Part shown: in pieces, positions 27,451 through 36,936 of the stretch | How positions within the stretch are numbered: position 1 is the first letter of the stretch | How the letters are laid out: every line of letters starts with the position of its first letter | Assembly: GCF_000497045.1 (NCBI RefSeq) | Contig: NW_015961952.1 | Coordinates: 372,001 to 436,000, forward strand | Length of the DNA: 64,000 nt | Source: Kalmanozyma brasiliensis GHG001 | Taxonomy: Eukaryota; Basidiomycota; Ustilaginomycetes; Ustilaginales | Reading direction: 5' to 3' | Notes under the pieces: model-generated | Databases searched by the model: none | What the model was told of the DNA's origin: nothing | The model's input: only the letters and a program-made list of their open reading frames with translations | Translations under genes and position numbers: made by a program

Positions 27451-27499
27451 CGGTTCTATACAAATCACGTTAGCCTGGCTCTTCAACTTAGCCTAGCAA
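27451..27499 (+). repeat. Degenerate second copy of the last codons of the TatD gene
   Basis: ctggctcttcaactt occurs at 27161-27175 in the gene and again at 27475-27489 in the same orientation. The flanks keep weaker similarity (a tacaa segment upstream). The second copy reads in frame as WLFNLA-stop, against WLFNLTHFS-stop in the gene. It looks like a decayed duplicate of the gene end on the far side of the inverted repeat. By itself a 15-bp match is modest evidence. Confidence 0.45.
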
Positions 27500-27783
27500 T
27501 ACAGATACCATCACACAAGCGCACATAATCAGACTGGCAGCGTTGGTAAGAATGCGATAGAGCTTAAATTATTGTCCGAGAAGAATGCAGAGGGGCAAAG
27601 CAAAAGAGCGTGATAGATAGACAAGTGGGTGAAAGCGAATGTGGGGTTGTTGCCGCTTTGGTCATGAAGCGTGGGTCAACAATGGGAAAGAGGTGCGCGG
27701 ACGCAGATCCGGCCAGATGAAGTGCTCCCTGCATCAAAAGCGGGGGGCAACGTGGACGTACTCCTCGGCTTACGAAGATCGTC
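27500..27783. other. Remaining 3' intergenic stretch TatD / ROT1
   Basis: About 280 bp between the repeat structure and the ROT1 stop. No domain-bearing ORF, RNA gene or repeat was recognised. It should hold the ROT1 3' UTR. Confidence 0.4.
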
Positions 27784-28401
27784 TTACGACGAGTTGAGCT
27801 CTCCGATGACCTGCTCGTGCAATGCTTGTGTCGGCAGCATTTGAGGCGGATCGTACACCTGAAAAAGCATGGGCTTGAGTGAGCCATCGAATTGGTACAA
27901 CTGGAGAGCGTAGGTACTGGCGCCAAAGTGTTCGTCCTGATGGATCACGAAGCCCTGCATGAACTCGACTTGATCGTAGGACTGGACGTAGTTGGACCTC
28001 TCTGCGCAGCGATCCGAAATCTGCTGACGGCCATCGCCCTTGAAGATGTTGAGCGTAAGCGAGTTGTTGCTGTTGAGGGTGTAGGTGCCGTGCTGCCAAA
28101 TGAGCTGTGCCGAGACGCAGTTGGGCTTGGCGGGGTTGACGTTGTAGAGGTAGAGCGCTTGCTCCCAGAAGCCGTCATCGGTGAAGCTATACGACTGACC
28201 AGCAGTGGCAGGATAGATGAACGAGTTGTTGACCGGATCGTAAAAGTTGAGGCCGGTGACGACGTGGCCCGCACCTGAACTCCATGTGCCTTGCAATGAT
28301 GTGACGTTGTTGGGAACGCCGATGCCGTAGGATGTCTGCTGTGCAGAGACGCCAGCGAGCACGGTGGCGGCGCCGAGTATTGTCGATAGCAATCTCAACA
28401 T
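27784..28401 (-). CDS. ROT1: Rot1-like ER protein
   Basis: 205 aa from the ATG at 28401. The open frame extends upstream, but the signal peptide MLRLLSTILGAATVLAGVSA clearly marks the start, with cleavage likely before QQ. The Rot1 family core is evident: LQGTWSSGAGHVVTGLNFYDP, then FSFTDDG-type FTDDGFWEQALYLY, LIWQHGTYTLNSNNSLTL, and the conserved tail with DQVEFMQGFVIHQDE and LQLYQFDG. Yeast Rot1 is an ER chaperone needed for cell-wall beta-1,6-glucan and O-mannosylation. The yeast protein is 256 aa with a C-terminal transmembrane anchor. Here the frame ends at GELNSS without one. A donor-like gtaaga overlaps the stop, so an unrecognised last exon is possible. Confidence 0.88.
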   Translation of the reverse strand: MLRLLSTILGAATVLAGVSAQQTSYGIGVPNNVTSLQGTWSSGAGHVVTGLNFYDPVNNSFIYPATAGQSYSFTDDGFWEQALYLYNVNPAKPNCVSAQLIWQHGTYTLNSNNSLTLNIFKGDGRQQISDRCAERSNYVQSYDQVEFMQGFVIHQDEHFGASTYALQLYQFDGSLKPMLFQVYDPPQMLPTQALHEQVIGELNSS

Positions 28402-30029
28402 GGTGGCGTTGTGTGGTGTGTGGAAAAAGGTGAGTCGAAATGTGATTGTCACGACGATGATTGGAGATGCCGTACGGGGCGGGACTATGTCGCTGAGATG
28501 CGGCCGACTGCGATTGGGTGCTAGAGCCAAAGACTGATCTGGCTTGTCGCGTGCTGATGGGAAGGGGGCAGATGCGGAAGCAGGCGGAGGAGTAGCAAGG
28601 CTTGGAGGAGAGCGGAGCGAGGGTATAAAGTGAAGACGATTGATGATGATGACGGTGATGAAGGAAGGATTGCTGGCCAGGAGCGCTGTTGACCGACGCC
28701 GATGATGAGCCTGTGGGCGAGCAGAACACAGCACAGCAACATGAGAATTCATTTTTAGTCAGAGATCACGCTTGCACAGCACCCAAGAGGGGCATGCCGC
28801 TCTCAGACCAAAATCAAGTCGAGTCGAACTTCAGGGCGCGTGTGCCGCCGCCTCGCGCATGCGAGTCTAGTCCGGCGGCGTAGAGGCTGCCGCCGCCGTG
28901 TGCTTCGTGAACAAAGCAGAGCTGCCGTGTTTTGGAATTTCGTAATTCAAATTTCGGATTTGCCAAATCGCCTGCATTCAACCAATACAAAGCTAGGAGA
29001 TCTTCAGGAAAAATGTTTGGCCAACCCTGCGTCAAAAGCTCGGCGAGCCCAGTCTGTCTGCAAGCTCTCGCCTTGGTCGACCGCAGGCTCAGCTGCTTTT
29101 CTCTGCCGTTGGTAGGCAATCAGTCCTCGCTGGCCTGCAATTTCGATGATCATTGTTAGACCCTTAAATCATTGTCCGTCTCATTTGCACAGTATCTTAT
29201 GAGCTCCTCTCGGTGCGCAAACGGCTCGAAGCGCCTGCCATGGCACACTCACGTATGCTCTGTCTTCCTGAACCTCTGGGAGCGGCGAGGAGATATCGTG
29301 GGTCGTCGACAGCCCGTGAATGCGATGGATGGAGGAGTGAATGAGCGGATGCTTGTGAAAGACTTGTAAAGACAAAGAGGTCCTCGTCATTGCCATGATC
29401 GATGAGAGGCGGGGCGCTGCGGCCGGGCACCATGGCGGGCCGCTCAGCTAGATTCAGTACGCAGAGACAGCCAAATCGTCCTGGCGGGCACTGCCAAACC
29501 GCAATGGCAGAGCTGAATACGCAGAGTCTATCGGTCATATTTGAATTGCTGAGACTGCCAGTGTGCGGCGGCAGAGATTGCCAGAACGGGACGGCAGAGA
29601 CTGCCAAGTCACAATGGCGGGGACTGCCAACTCGCTCACGCAGGTACAGCCAAATCGCGTTAGCACACACAGCCAACTCACAATGGCCGGCCCACACAAG
29701 CGACCTCGCCTTCTCACGCTGTGTCTGCCACGGTTACTTTGCGCGAGACGGACAGCCACTCAGAGCGTTATGCGGGCCCAGCCAATCGTTCCCGAGCTTG
29801 AGGCGCGCTATTTGACATCCCTTTGGCTGCGCCCCTTTGTGCAAAGGACCGCTCGGCCACCGGCCGCCAGTCAAGTTTGGCAGACACAGCCAGGCGCACA
29901 CAGTCACTCAGCCAAGGCGGATTGTAGGAAATTGAACTAGAAATTGAGTCAAAGGGACAGGGAAAATTGGAAATTAACAGAAGTGAAAAAAGGAAGATGC
30001 GTCAGGCCCACCAAAATCTGGTGCTACCA
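28402..30029. other. 1.6-kb gene-free region between ROT1 and EF3
   Basis: It contains the ROT1 promoter and leader at the left, the 23-bp repeat block at 29461-29708, and the EF3 3' UTR at the right. A 16-base segment at 29164 (cttaaatcattgtccg) recurs with one change at 27563. Open frames here are short and without domains. No tRNA or transposon protein was seen. Confidence 0.5.
29461..29708. repeat. Degenerate 23-bp tandem repeat (minisatellite)
   Basis: Six consecutive 23-bp units run from 29548 to 29685 (starts 29548, 29571, 29594, 29617, 29640, 29663). Two more units lie at 29461-29506 and a weak one at each edge. Each unit begins near gcagagactgccaa and ends in a variable cgcaatg-like tail. 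The core tgccaa or agccaa is the best conserved part. Period is constant to the base in the six-unit block although units differ at several positions, which indicates an old tandem array. There are no spacers, so it is not CRISPR-like. Confidence 0.8.
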
Positions 30030-33000
30030 TTAAAGGTCCTCGAGCTCATCCTCCGAGTTGTAGGTACCGGCCTTCTTCGCCTTCGCCTTGGCAGCCCTCG
30101 CCTTTCGCTTGTCGCTCGAAGTCTCCTTCTTCACCTTCTTGGCAGCAGCGAGCTTGTTGCCCAAAGCGTCGAATTTGTCCTCGTCATCCTCCTTGGCTTC
30201 GAGCTTCGTCCCTTTCGAGTTGCTTTCGGTCCAATCGTGGCCGGAAGCGGTGAGCACACCGTCGCCCATGGCCCAAATCTCCTTGCAGGTACCCTCGGAG
30301 AACTCGCGCGAGTGGGTAATGATGGCGACACCGCCCTGGAAGGACTCGATGGCCTTGATGAGGGCGGCGAGAGACTCACGGTCCAAGAAGTTGGTGGGCT
30401 CGTCGAGGACGATGATGTGGGGTCGGCGCCAAGTGGCGGCGGCGAGGACGACCTTGACCTTCTGACCACCGGAGAGACCGCGCATGGTGTTGTGCGAGGT
30501 GAACTCACGCTCGAGACCGAAGTCCTCGAAATGGTTCTCGATCTCCTTTCGGACGAGGGGTCGGTTCATACCGAGACGCTGAGCCTCCTTGCTGTCGAAG
30601 GCGAGCACCTTCTTCTCAAGGCCCCTATCGATAAGGTCCTGACGGGGCACCCACTGGTTCTCGGCGGACGACATGTTCTTGAACGAGACCTCGTACTGGA
30701 AGGAGTTCTTCAACTTCTTACGGCCAACGATCTCGTCCATAATGCGCTTGACACCCTCGATGACGAAGACCTCACCCTGCTTCATCTTGGCCTTCTCCTC
30801 CTCGGTGAGTTCACGCTTGGAGGTCTTCATGTGCTCCTCCAGGTCCTCACCGGTCTGGTAACGCCAGAGCATGTAGTCGAGGGGGGTCATGTCAAGGTGC
30901 TGGTCAATGTGGTGGAAAGCGTGCTGGGCGACGTAGCCAATGACCAAGTTGGGGTGCTTCCACATCTCACCAGAGCCGGGCTCGGTGTCACCAACGACAA
31001 GCTTGACAAGGGTGGACTTGCCCGAACCGTTGGGGCCGAGAATGGCGACACGCGAGGCGAGCGAGAGCTGGATGCTGACACCCTTGAGCTGAGGAGCGGG
31101 GGTGCCGGGGTACTGGAAGATGACGTCCTTCATCTTGACAAGCGACTTCTCCTTGGTCTTGACACCATCCAGCAGGGGAGGGTCGGGCAGCTTGAACGAG
31201 TAGTCCTCGCCAGTGTTGAGCTCGGCGTAGGCACGGGCCTCGGGGACACGCTTGACGAAAGCGTCGAGGTTACCCGGATACCTCTTGATCTTGAAGCGGT
31301 TGAGGTGGAGGATGTCAGTGCAGACGTTGTTCAAGAAGCCAGAGTCGTGCGAGACGATGATGGCAGTGGCGGTCTTGAGGTTGACGAGGTAGTCAGTGAT
31401 CCACTTGACGTTGACGACGTCCAAGTGGTTGGTGGGCTCGTCAAGGAGCAGAATGTCGGCCTTGAACAGGATGGCACGGGCAAGGGCGACCTTCATCTTC
31501 CAACCACCGGAGAGACCGGCGATGGGCGAGTTCTGACGGTCATCGTCGAAGCCGACCTCGTGGAGGGTCTTGACAGCCTCCTCGCGGGTCATGCTGAGAC
31601 GCTCATCGGCAAGGATGAACTCGAGGACGGTGGTGAGACCCTCGGAACCGTCGAGATCGTGCTCGACGTACCAGGTGCGGACCTCCTCGGGCGAAGGGAA
31701 ACCCTCGACCTGGCCGTTGGTGATGGCGCGCATGAGGGTCGACTTGCCCGAACCGTTACGACCGCAGAGACCGTACTTGTGGCCACGCTTGAGACGGAGA
31801 GTGGCGGTGTTGAGCAGAATCTTGGCACCGTAGGCGAGCGAGAACTGGCAGTTGCAAAGGTCCTCACCCTCCTCCTCGTCTTCGAAGATCTCGACAGTGT
31901 CACCAGTGGTCTTGGCGAGCGCGGTAAGGAGGCTCTTGGCGACAGCACGGGCCTGCTCGGGCTTAGCACCCTTGATGAGGGTGAGGTAGGGGACGAGGGT
32001 CGACTCCCACTCGGTGAGCTCAAAGTTGCGGGCGTTGGCAAGGTTGGCAACGAGCACGGCAAGGTAGGCCGAAAGGTTGGCCTGAGCCTGGAGGCTCTGC
32101 TCGCCGAGCGACTTGTTGACCTGCTCCTGCGTCTGCTTGACGTCAACGTCCTCGAGGGGCTTGACATCGGAGCCGTCACCGGTGACATTGCCGACCTCAC
32201 GGAGGGTCTTGATGGCACGCTGAACGACACCACGGGCCTCCGGGTCAGCCATGGTAGACTCGATCTTGATCATACCGGGGAGGAGCTTGCCGAGGAAAGG
32301 TCGGACGGTGCGCTCGTTGTCGACGAGCTTGGTCATGTTGTCGGTGATAACGGCGACCTTACGCTTGGTGGCGGTGGGGCGCTCGTTGAGACCACGGGCG
32401 AGAAGGGGCACCATGAGGGCGAGGGTGGCGCTGTCGACCTCCTGGACGAAGGTGGTGGCGGACAGGAGCTGGATGGTCTTGGGGACCTCCTCGACGGGGT
32501 GAATGAGCGAGTTGATGAGGGCGGGGATGAAGCGCTCGATATCCTTGTTGGAGATGAGGGCGCAGAGCTTGGTGAGAGCGGCGCGCGAAGCCTTCTGGAC
32601 ATCGGTCTTGGTGTCCCAGATGACCTCGGACATGACAGGGATGATCTCGGGCATGAGGGCGGCCATGCGCTCGGGGCAAGCAACGACCATCTCCTCGAGG
32701 AGGGCGATGCAGCCAGTCTTGACCTGCCACTTGCCGGCGGTGCGAGCCTGCTCGAGAAGGACCTTGAGCACCTGGGGGGCAGCCCAGGGGGACATGACCT
32801 TGACGAAAGCCTTGAGCGACTCAAGGGAAGCCTTCTGAACGGACTTCTCCTTGTCACCCATGGCCTCGACGACGGTGTTGAGAACCTTCTCGAAGACGAA
32901 AGGCTCCACCTCGTGGCCGACACCCTGCTCGCAGAGGTTGAGGAGGAGAGTGCAGGCACCCTCACGGGCGGCGGCGTTCTTCTTGTCGGTGAGGCCCTTG

Positions 33001-33233
33001 AGGAGGACGGCCTCGATGCCGAGGTTGGCAAGAGCAGCGGGACCCTCAATCTTGACGAGGTTGGTGAGCTCCTGAGCGGCCTCCTTGTCGCCGGTGAGGA
33101 GAGCGTCCGACTCGGAGCTGGCCTCCTTCTTCTCGGCGGCGGTACCGCTCTTGGCGGCGGCACCAGCTGCGCCCTTGACGGCCTTGGCGGGAACGGTGGC
33201 GGGGACGCCAGCAGCGGAAGGTGCGGGAGCCAT
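30030..33233 (-). CDS. TEF3: Translation elongation factor 3 (EF3)
   Basis: 1067 aa from the ATG at 33233, no intron. EF3 is the fungal ribosome-associated ABC ATPase that helps release E-site tRNA and finish translocation. An Ala-rich N-terminus leads to HEAT repeats (about 40-330) and a helical bundle. ABC1 has Walker A GRNGSGKST (~493), signature LSGGWKMK (~572) and LLLDEPTNHLD. ABC2 has GPNGSGKST (~730), signature LSGGQKVKV (~918) and VLDEPTNFLD. The chromodomain-like insertion of the EF3 class lies in ABC2, and the tail is Lys-rich. Codon use is extreme: the in-register opposite strand is open throughout, so TTA, CTA and TCA codons are absent, as expected for a very highly expressed gene. 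Confidence 0.98.
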   Translation of the reverse strand: MAPAPSAAGVPATVPAKAVKGAAGAAAKSGTAAEKKEASSESDALLTGDKEAAQELTNLVKIEGPAALANLGIEAVLLKGLTDKKNAAAREGACTLLLNLCEQGVGHEVEPFVFEKVLNTVVEAMGDKEKSVQKASLESLKAFVKVMSPWAAPQVLKVLLEQARTAGKWQVKTGCIALLEEMVVACPERMAALMPEIIPVMSEVIWDTKTDVQKASRAALTKLCALISNKDIERFIPALINSLIHPVEEVPKTIQLLSATTFVQEVDSATLALMVPLLARGLNERPTATKRKVAVITDNMTKLVDNERTVRPFLGKLLPGMIKIESTMADPEARGVVQRAIKTLREVGNVTGDGSDVKPLEDVDVKQTQEQVNKSLGEQSLQAQANLSAYLAVLVANLANARNFELTEWESTLVPYLTLIKGAKPEQARAVAKSLLTALAKTTGDTVEIFEDEEEGEDLCNCQFSLAYGAKILLNTATLRLKRGHKYGLCGRNGSGKSTLMRAITNGQVEGFPSPEEVRTWYVEHDLDGSEGLTTVLEFILADERLSMTREEAVKTLHEVGFDDDRQNSPIAGLSGGWKMKVALARAILFKADILLLDEPTNHLDVVNVKWITDYLVNLKTATAIIVSHDSGFLNNVCTDILHLNRFKIKRYPGNLDAFVKRVPEARAYAELNTGEDYSFKLPDPPLLDGVKTKEKSLVKMKDVIFQYPGTPAPQLKGVSIQLSLASRVAILGPNGSGKSTLVKLVVGDTEPGSGEMWKHPNLVIGYVAQHAFHHIDQHLDMTPLDYMLWRYQTGEDLEEHMKTSKRELTEEEKAKMKQGEVFVIEGVKRIMDEIVGRKKLKNSFQYEVSFKNMSSAENQWVPRQDLIDRGLEKKVLAFDSKEAQRLGMNRPLVRKEIENHFEDFGLEREFTSHNTMRGLSGGQKVKVVLAAATWRRPHIIVLDEPTNFLDRESLAALIKAIESFQGGVAIITHSREFSEGTCKEIWAMGDGVLTASGHDWTESNSKGTKLEAKEDDEDKFDALGNKLAAAKKVKKETSSDKRKARAAKAKAKKAGTYNSEDELEDL

Positions 33234-34239
33234 GATGGTGTGTTGAGTGATTATACGAAGACGGAAGGGGATAGGTGGCGAAGTGGCTACAAAGGATCAC
33301 GGATCGCAAGTAGCAGGCACGAACACCAGAGATGGGAGTCTGTCGTCCTAAGATCGACTTTTGGTTTCTTCAGATGAAGAGGAAAGAGCGTGTTATGGCG
33401 CTCTGTGAAGGGTGGGTGATGGACAGCGCTAGCGATAGCTCTGTGATGAATGGATGATGATGCCGAAACAGGCGAAAGGGATGATGATGAGAAGGAAGGA
33501 AGTGGCTCGATCGTATCGCTTCCTTGAGCAAAAACCTGGTTGCATACGGTGGAAAATTTTTGCGTGAGAAGACAGCTGAACACGCGGAAGCTGGCACAGC
33601 TGTGTTGGACCTTCGATTGAGCACTCTGCTGACTGCTGAGCCCTTCCAAGGTGGCGAGGGATCGCGGTACGCTGACCCCTTCAGGAGCGAGGGCCGACGC
33701 CCTCCCACACAGCCAGATTTCTTCCAGAGTGACAGAAAAATTTACGTGGTTGCACAAGGCAGCCACACAAGAAGATCTGCTCGGCATCTCAGTGGCCCGT
33801 CTGCCCAGTTGCGCGCCGCTCTTCGGGACACTGGCAGAGTGCCTAATAATATTTGCTGGACCAAAATTCGAATTTTCAGGACGCCTCGTTCCTCGTAGAT
33901 TTGTAGTCGGGTGAAGGCCTGACTTGCTGCGATTTTAAATGTGAAAGCACACGTTCAACAGTAAAACTGAATTCAAATCTCTGCGGAGCGCTCGCTGAGC
34001 GTTCAATATTAATAGGACTAGTCCGTCACGGTCTAACATCATCTCATCAGGACAACCAGATGAATCTCCCGATCTCTAGACCACCTCCACAACAGAGACC
34101 CTGAATGCGACTCAGCATCGATGCGGCTGTTGGTCTTGGTGAGCATCTTTCCTTACGCTGCTCCTCCGTCTCTGATCGCCACGTTCTCAGATCCAACGCC
34201 ATCACTCGATAGCGTCGGCGCAGGGGACGATCAGCCAGG
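33234..34239. promoter_or_regulatory. Divergent promoter region EF3 / RAD3
   Basis: 1.0 kb between divergent ATGs. The part at about 33930-34030 is relatively AT-rich. Near the RAD3 side, gtgagc at 34139 and ttctcag ending at 34190, with ctgat between, could bound a 5'-UTR intron of about 52 nt. No domain-bearing ORF was found. Confidence 0.4.
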
Positions 34240-36789
34240 ATGAAGTTCTACATCGACGAGCTCCCAGTGCTCTTCCCGTACCCCAAGATCTATCCGGAAC
34301 AGTATGCGTACATGACCGATCTCAAGCGCACGCTCGACGCCAACGGTCACTGCGTGCTGGAGATGCCTTCAGGTACCGGTAAGACCGTCTCGCTACTCAG
34401 CCTCATCGTATCATACCAGCTCTTCCATCCAGCCAAGCGCAAGCTCATCTACTGCTCGCGTACCGTCCCAGAGATCGAAAAGGCGCTAGCAGAGTTGAAG
34501 CGCCTGATGGAGTACAGAGCGAGATACAACGTCAAGGAAGGCGAAGAGTCCGAGGTGCTCAAGAACGAAGCCGAGGGTAGTAATGGGCCTGGCGAGCATG
34601 ATATCGACATGAAAGGCAGAGGCAAAGCTGGCGGTCAAATGGAAGATATCTTGGCGTTAGGACTCAGTTCACGCAAGAATCTCTGTATCCATCCCGACGT
34701 CAGCCGAGAACGAAAAGGCAAGGTCGTCGATGCCAGATGTCGAGACATGACCAGCAGCTGGGCATGCGAGAAGGGCCGCCAAGATCCCGGCAGCGTCGAG
34801 CTGTGCGACTTCCACGAAGAGCTCGGCAAGATGGAACCAGGCCAGCTCATCCCGCAAGGCGTGTGGACACTCGAGGAAGTCAAAGAGTACGCACGCGATA
34901 AGGGGATATGCCCCTACTTTGCCATCCGACGCATGATGCCCTTCGTCGATATCGTCATCTACAGCTTCCACTACCTGCTCGATCCAAAAGTCGCAGAGCA
35001 GGTCAGCAAGGAGATGAGCAAGGACGCGATCGTAGTCTTTGACGAGGCACACAACATCGACAACGTCTGCATCGAGTCACTCTCGATCGACCTCACAAGA
35101 CCGATGCTCGATAGCGCATATCGAAGCATCAATCAGCTATCGGATCGGGTCGACGAAATCAAGAGAACGGACGCCTCAAAGCTACAAGACGAGTACGCGC
35201 GGCTGGTTGAAGGCTTGCAAGAGCAAGGCGAACAGAGAGAGGCGGAATCCTTCATGGCAAATCCAGTATTACCGGACGACTTGCTGCAAGAAGCGATACC
35301 GGGCAACATCCGTCGAGCCGAGCACTTTGTCGCCTTCCTGAAGCGGTTCGTCGAATACCTCAAAACACGAATGCGGGTGCTCCATGTCGTAGCAGAGACA
35401 CCGCCAAGCTTCCTCCAACACTTGAAGGACATCACATACATCGAGCGCAAGCCTCTCCGCTTCTGTGCGGAGCGACTCCGAATGCTAGTCGGCACACTGG
35501 AGCTGACTCGCCTCGACGAATTCTCCGCACTGCAAAAGGTGGCCTCGTTTGCAACGCTGGTCGCGACATACGACAAGGGCTTCCTTCTCATCCTCGAGCC
35601 CTTCGAAACCGAGAACGCAACCGTGCCCAATCCCATCTTCCACTTTACCTGCCTGGACGCCAGTCTAGCCATCGCACCTGTCTTCGAGCGTTTCTCGAGC
35701 GTCATCATCACCAGTGGAACCATCAGCCCGCTCGACATGTACCCGAAGATGCTCAAGTTCGACGCCATCGTCCAAGAGTCGTATGCCATGACGCTCACCC
35801 GTCAGTGTTTCCTGCCCCTCGTCATCACAAGGGGCAGCGACCAGGTGGCCATCAGCTCGCGCTTCGAGGTGCGAAACGACCCCGCCGTGGTGCGCAATTA
35901 CGGCAGTATTCTCATCGAATACGCCAAGTGTGTACCGGATGGTATCGTCGCCTTCTTCCCGTCGTACCTCTACATGGAAAGCATCGTCGCTGCGTGGCAC
36001 GACATGGGTATCCTCGACGAGGTGTGGAAGTACAAGCTCATCTTCATCGAAACACCCGACGCACCGGAAACGAGCATTGCGCTGGAGAACTACCGCAGGG
36101 CGTGCGACAATGGGCGTGGCGCTATTCTGCTGTCCGTCGCGAGAGGAAAGGTCTCGGAGGGCATCGATTTCGACCACAACTACGGACGAGCTGTGATCAT
36201 GTTCGGCGTACCCTATCAGTACACTGAATCACGTATCCTCAAGGCACGCTTGGAGTTCCTGCGAGACAACTTCAGGATTCGCGAAAACGACTTTCTCACC
36301 TTCGACGCTATGCGTCACGCTGCGCAGTGCGTGGGGCGTGTCTTGCGAGGTAAGACGGACTACGGTCTCATGGTGTTTGCCGACAAGCGGTTTGCTCGAG
36401 CCGACAAGCGCAACAAGCTGCCCAAGTGGATCGCGCAGTACATCAAGGAGACGCATTCGAATCTGTCGACCGACATGGCGATTGTCGAGTCGAAGCTGTT
36501 CATCCGGTCCATGGCGCAGCCGTATCCGGAGGGCAAGAACGGTGTCAGCCTGTGGGAGCTGAGCGATATCGAATCGCGGCAAGCAAAGGAGAGGGAGACG
36601 TTCGCGAAGCTCATGGGCGGCCAACTCAAGGTGGATGCCAACGGAGAGGTCATCGATAAGGACGACAGCGATTCCGACATGGACGGCGAGCGTGTTGGTA
36701 AGGAGGAGGACGACTTTGACAAGGAGTTTGGCGAGGGTCAGGATCTCGCGCAGATGAACGAACTGGACGAGGTCATGCAGGATGTCTGA
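34240..36789 (+). CDS. RAD3: TFIIH DNA helicase Rad3/XPD
   Basis: 849 aa. The start is fixed by MKFYIDELPVLFPYPKIYPE, nearly identical to yeast Rad3. It is the 5'-3' helicase of TFIIH for nucleotide excision repair and transcription initiation. Walker A is MPSGTGKT with Lys48, the same position as in yeast. The four Fe-S cluster cysteines are in place at about 149, 167-176, 189 and 224 (LCIHPD, RCRDM...WAC, LCDFH, GICPYF). The DEAH box VVFDEAHN is near 268. The helicase C half has SGTISPLDMYPK, GKVSEGIDF and QCVGRVLRGKTDYGLMV. An acidic/Gly-rich insertion of ~30 residues at about 95-135 makes it longer than the 778-aa yeast protein. No introns in the coding part. Convergent with the next gene. 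Confidence 0.97.
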   Translation: MKFYIDELPVLFPYPKIYPEQYAYMTDLKRTLDANGHCVLEMPSGTGKTVSLLSLIVSYQLFHPAKRKLIYCSRTVPEIEKALAELKRLMEYRARYNVKEGEESEVLKNEAEGSNGPGEHDIDMKGRGKAGGQMEDILALGLSSRKNLCIHPDVSRERKGKVVDARCRDMTSSWACEKGRQDPGSVELCDFHEELGKMEPGQLIPQGVWTLEEVKEYARDKGICPYFAIRRMMPFVDIVIYSFHYLLDPKVAEQVSKEMSKDAIVVFDEAHNIDNVCIESLSIDLTRPMLDSAYRSINQLSDRVDEIKRTDASKLQDEYARLVEGLQEQGEQREAESFMANPVLPDDLLQEAIPGNIRRAEHFVAFLKRFVEYLKTRMRVLHVVAETPPSFLQHLKDITYIERKPLRFCAERLRMLVGTLELTRLDEFSALQKVASFATLVATYDKGFLLILEPFETENATVPNPIFHFTCLDASLAIAPVFERFSSVIITSGTISPLDMYPKMLKFDAIVQESYAMTLTRQCFLPLVITRGSDQVAISSRFEVRNDPAVVRNYGSILIEYAKCVPDGIVAFFPSYLYMESIVAAWHDMGILDEVWKYKLIFIETPDAPETSIALENYRRACDNGRGAILLSVARGKVSEGIDFDHNYGRAVIMFGVPYQYTESRILKARLEFLRDNFRIRENDFLTFDAMRHAAQCVGRVLRGKTDYGLMVFADKRFARADKRNKLPKWIAQYIKETHSNLSTDMAIVESKLFIRSMAQPYPEGKNGVSLWELSDIESRQAKERETFAKLMGGQLKVDANGEVIDKDDSDSDMDGERVGKEEDDFDKEFGEGQDLAQMNELDEVMQDV

Positions 36790-36936
36790 TCGCAAGCGCA
36801 CATTTGTACAACACACACGGAGCTCACATCGATCATGCGTGACACACAGCACACACCTATGAAGGTCTGAACAAAGGCAGATGCACTTGAAGCGAAAGTC
36901 AGGTACAATAATGGGAATAGCAGCCAGCTGCTGACC

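Noticed and set aside
29461..29708. 23-bp repeats as a CRISPR array
   Set aside because: Units are tandem without spacers and are degenerate, in a eukaryotic genome.
29967..33377. 1136-codon open frame on the plus strand across EF3
   Set aside because: It is the exact antisense register of EF3 and has no domain. It arises from EF3's codon bias.
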